Positions 11,001 through 12,354 of a stretch of DNA of 12,354 nt are shown in pieces; the first letter of the stretch is position 1; the number at the start of each line of letters is the position of its first letter. The notes below the pieces were generated by a model. It did no database searches. It saw only the letters and a program-made list of their open reading frames with translations, and was not told the DNA's origin. The position numbers and the translations under genes are program-made. The DNA is taken from assembly GCA_002731395.1 (NCBI GenBank), contig PCBQ01000077.1, forward strand, positions 1 to 12,354, read 5' to 3'. Source of the stretch: Methanobacteriota archaeon. Lineage in GTDB: Archaea > Thermoplasmatota > Poseidoniia > Poseidoniales > Poseidoniaceae.

Positions 11001-12354
11001 TGACGTCCATGACCGGTGACTTCGTCGCGCTCAACTTCGAGTATTATGCGGACACGTTCTTCACCACCGATTCACAAGGCAACAACGACCCAAGCGACAC
11101 GGCGTCCATCGAGTTCCGCTACAACAAGGACGGCACCGATTTCAAGGCCAACTTGCTTGGCCAGTGGAACGACTACGACGAAGACGGGACCTGCGGCACC
11201 GACCTGAACGATGACGGTTTCATCAACGGCACCGAAGCCCAGGTGATCAACTACGACGAGATTCAGTTCACCGGCGATGCCGCTCGCAACGACGGCACCG
11301 GTGGCAACTACAACGTCTTCTTCAACACCGACGACCTGGTCTCATCCCGCTCGATTGACTTGACGCACCTGATCGTCACCAACACCACCTCGGGCATCAA
11401 CCTTGGACAGCGTGAGTGCATTTCGTTGGCTGGAAGCACGGTTCAGATTGACTTCGTGTTCCGCTCGGACGACGACGGACGCAACGGCATCAACGACGGC
11501 TTCAAGGGCATCGCGTTCAACAACATCTCTTTGCAGGAATTCACCTTCACCTTGGACAACGAATACACCGTGTCCCGAACGGGTGTGGATGCTGAAGACG
11601 TGGCACAGACCGTGGTCGCAAGCCATGACTTCACCGCCGGCGTCTACATGATTCAGGCCGAGACCATCTTCGACAACACCACCCAAGGAACGGCCTGGTT
11701 CGGTGCTGACGAGGTCGAGACGTCCAACAACTTGGCCCGTGTGATTTTCAACGTTGAATCGGTGGACATCTCATTGTCCAAACCAAGCACACTCGCCTGC
11801 CTTGAGGACCAAGTCTTGGCCTGCGTGCTCCCGACCGACACCGCGGAAACCCACGACTGGAGCCTTTCGGCCATCAACGGTGTGCTGACCGGAGAGTACG
11901 TTTTCACAATGAACGTTGAAGACATCACGGACCCGGCCAACCCCACGACGGCCCACACAACCACCTACGGTACCACCAGCAATCCAATCGTGCTCGAGCC
12001 CCAAGAGCGGGTCGAGCTGAGCTTTGCCCCGTGGACTGGGTACATGGACGGTCGAACCTACAACATCAGCTACAGCGCCACCATCGCCGCGACGGGAGAA
12101 TCCAGCGGCAACGTGCGCTACTTCCACGCCAGCTTCGCCGATGCCATCGACATCGCGATCCTCAGCGAAAGCACCACGCGAACCTCGACCGTGAAGCAGG
12201 ACCTCGCTTTGCTGGGCATGTCCTACACCCAATACGAGATTGACGAATGGAACGAATACCTGACCACCACATGGATCCTGAAGTACAACAAGGTCTTGCT
12301 TCCCTGGCAAACGGCCTTTGCCTCAAAGGACATCGGTGACGGCGGACTTGGATA
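7964..12354 (+). CDS. Giant secreted multidomain protein with FG-GAP/VCBS beta-propeller (C-terminus cut by window edge)
   Basis: From the ATG at 7964 (or the adjacent one at 7967) the frame stays open to the window end, giving 1463 codons without a stop. Domains in order: Sec signal peptide (1-34); FG-GAP/VCBS-type repeats forming an apparent seven-bladed propeller (about 45-465); CARDB-like sandwich (about 490-550, with VTVTNTGMDTL); jelly-roll/MAM-like module (about 560-815, ending SPWAGETVDIRFRFR...GFAVDNLTIY); beta linker(s) (about 820-935); second such module (about 940-1195) with an EF-hand-type loop; further sandwich-like regions (about 1196-1390); and an alpha/beta domain from about 1392. 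It is strongly acidic, has many N-x-S/T sequons, and has 16 cysteines in the visible part, largely in close pairs, as expected for an extracellular, Ca2+-stabilised, possibly glycosylated protein. No lipobox is seen, and any C-terminal anchor lies outside the window. Adhesion, polymer binding or a degradative role are all possible; no catalytic motif is visible. Confidence 0.88.
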   Translation, partial: MMTKTDRRKRALSLMLVALFTTSLMTAFAAPAGASMARTYTAGRDPQDIAIGDLDGDGHNDLAIATDGAHTISILWNDGNGNFWDRTDVWVTGNTSRNADWDEFSNVQFIEVGEFNGDSDLDIVIYQRNNPFKRDDAGNLASEPGNLTIIENDGGRSFSIGQRYTHFYGWDIEVGDFNDDGDDDVAILGLYPDITTQYLQVYKGPITCAETAPSTPGPPLTSAGNCGEKTDLGPASTYSYREFEVGDYGETESNGISTCVDDDIFLLRSEGIDYATNAPTNPGNSDNVTILEYGCTTQSGDRFPTAPTNPTIIQMGTVFGGLDIADLDDDGTTDVIAMTDGNVRNITYTVSTSQGNWGTPQIAYFGPYISYDLTVADLNGDGHPDFVNPTVAYQQDSTDSAGGTTSAFYLNFPSTVQVTLSSGANQHTNPLSYESGRRPNMAAVGQLAGDAQSAPDIAVGHTSYNFGSWVDNFGWDGQYDTITVVEMDNKDLAVTGLSVNPVDRWFGVAGEGSRQINVTVTNTGMDTLNTGSATVDVELKIVDEAGSSNTTVYANDWDSPEDASGCGTGCTWAYEEYVDGYTHWHLQTNSSVGATGNPNGNNGANISSNYLNQGNFMWAGEAVTNSSGDLWTGYGKNWDDAMVLENVDLTNSDRAFMSVELFKHLGFGALGGADANGFVVNDVWDDMAIVEVGSDETGWSTIGCPSEALFTGACGSGDSFWGGFDNERLFKQLNGGAAESRFYYGVYFFSTYYGWQNFTADDLGEFDLSPWAGETVDIRFRFRTGFQGSTADDDEQLWDGYDGFAVDNLTIYKQNTAFFPNPQQSQATIDLAANPLAPGEEYTTSITASLVNDTTYRVSAVLSNNAWDEQELNDELVGYLTPFNVYDPAVEGIENFRAGALYAEDTFDIVVTTNNWGNTEVDFDVKASVFSALPSDIYCGTPSQVCEESFETTSQGYRFSHDGNPNGAIYTEASCTEAIFGEAAYWFGHPCDTATDGYGEEWNETMTIPDVDMTSMTGDFVALNFEYYADTFFTTDSQGNNDPSDTASIEFRYNKDGTDFKANLLGQWNDYDEDGTCGTDLNDDGFINGTEAQVINYDEIQFTGDAARNDGTGGNYNVFFNTDDLVSSRSIDLTHLIVTNTTSGINLGQRECISLAGSTVQIDFVFRSDDDGRNGINDGFKGIAFNNISLQEFTFTLDNEYTVSRTGVDAEDVAQTVVASHDFTAGVYMIQAETIFDNTTQGTAWFGADEVETSNNLARVIFNVESVDISLSKPSTLACLEDQVLACVLPTDTAETHDWSLSAINGVLTGEYVFTMNVEDITDPANPTTAHTTTYGTTSNPIVLEPQERVELSFAPWTGYMDGRTYNISYSATIAATGESSGNVRYFHASFADAIDIAILSESTTRTSTVKQDLALLGMSYTQYEIDEWNEYLTTTWILKYNKVLLPWQTAFASKDIGDGGLG
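8096..9358 (+). repeat. Seven FG-GAP/VCBS-like repeats (predicted seven-bladed beta-propeller)
   Basis: Seven copies of the pattern h-x-h-G/A-D-[loop]-D-h-h-h are visible at about residues 49, 110, 172, 243, 323, 373 and 443. Intact Ca2+-type loops are DLDGDGHND (53-61), EFNGDSDLD (114-122), DFNDDGDDD (176-184), DLDDDGTTD (326-334) and DLNGDGHPD (377-385). Repeat 4 (EVGDYGETESNG..DDDIFLL) carries an insertion, and repeat 7 (AVGQLAGDAQSAPDIAVG) is degenerate. Seven copies match the integrin-alpha-like propeller. Confidence 0.75.
9641..10408 (+). other. Jelly-roll/MAM-like module A of the giant protein
   Basis: Residues about 560-815 begin with a close cysteine pair (C566, C570) and end with the pattern DLSPWAGETVDIRFRFR, an acidic loop, and GYDGFAVDNLTIY. 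That ending is typical of concanavalin/MAM-like sandwich domains found in secreted M6-type peptidases and adhesins. The family name is an inference from this ending only. Confidence 0.45.
10781..11548 (+). other. Jelly-roll/MAM-like module B of the giant protein
   Basis: Residues about 940-1195 repeat the architecture of module A: an early cysteine pair (C939, C946), a core with NFEYYAD, and an ending AGSTVQIDFVFRSDDD then DGFKGIAFNNISL. Identity to module A looks low. The order of elements is the evidence. Confidence 0.42.
11201..11236 (+). other. EF-hand/dockerin-type calcium loop in module B
   Basis: Residues 1080-1091 read DLNDDGFINGTE, with oxygen ligands at loop positions 1, 3, 5, 9 and 12, Gly at 6 and Ile at 8, which is the canonical 12-residue EF-hand loop. 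A partial acidic loop (DYDEDG) lies just before it. Confidence 0.6.
12137..12354 (+). other. Start of an alpha/beta domain in the giant protein (cut)
   Basis: From about residue 1392 the character changes from Thr/Asn-rich sandwich to alternating strand and helix: DIAILSES, a helix with KQDLALLGMSYTQYEID, a helix, then KYNKVLLPWQT. This resembles the start of Rossmann-like or class I glutamine-amidotransferase-like (ThuA-type) domains that often follow such sandwiches. Only about 72 residues are visible. Confidence 0.35.

Overview
The window most resembles a fragment of a marine euryarchaeal genome of the Thermoplasmata / Marine Group II-III (Poseidoniales-like) type. This is an inference with no marker gene behind it. 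It rests on a fused gamma-alpha two-subunit 2-oxoacid:ferredoxin oxidoreductase, an archaeal-style TATA element 26 nt before the aconitase ATG (a leaderless arrangement), tight gene packing, moderately high GC and a very large acidic, Asn/Asp/Thr-rich secreted protein. No rRNA, tRNA, CRISPR array, insertion sequence or phage gene was seen.

The left third is on the minus strand. A divergent intergenic region (about 3254-3401) starts a likely operon: korA-like (3253-1466), korB-like (1469-411, ATGA overlap) and then a small membrane-anchored protein (366-1) that runs off the left edge. KorA and KorB together would form a thiamine-diphosphate, single-[4Fe-4S] enzyme that oxidatively decarboxylates a 2-oxoacid (2-oxoglutarate or pyruvate) to the acyl-CoA and reduces ferredoxin.

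The right two thirds are on the plus strand. First comes a membrane-anchored cyclophilin-type peptidyl-prolyl isomerase (3402-4454). Next is a full-length AcnA-type aconitase (4504-7173) with its own TATA-like element, followed by a 214-residue unrecognised protein with a winged-helix-like C-terminus (7210-7854). Last is a secreted giant (7964 to beyond 12354, at least 1463 residues). The giant reads in order: signal peptide, apparent seven-bladed FG-GAP/VCBS beta-propeller, CARDB-like beta-sandwich, jelly-roll/MAM-like module, linker, second jelly-roll-like module carrying an EF-hand-type loop, more beta-sandwich, and the start of an alpha/beta domain cut by the window edge.

Aconitase and the KorAB enzyme can both serve the TCA cycle, but they lie on opposite strands with the isomerase between them, so this is functional proximity and not one operon. 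The cyclophilin domain is predicted to lie outside the membrane, where it could help fold secreted proteins such as the giant one. That link is speculative.
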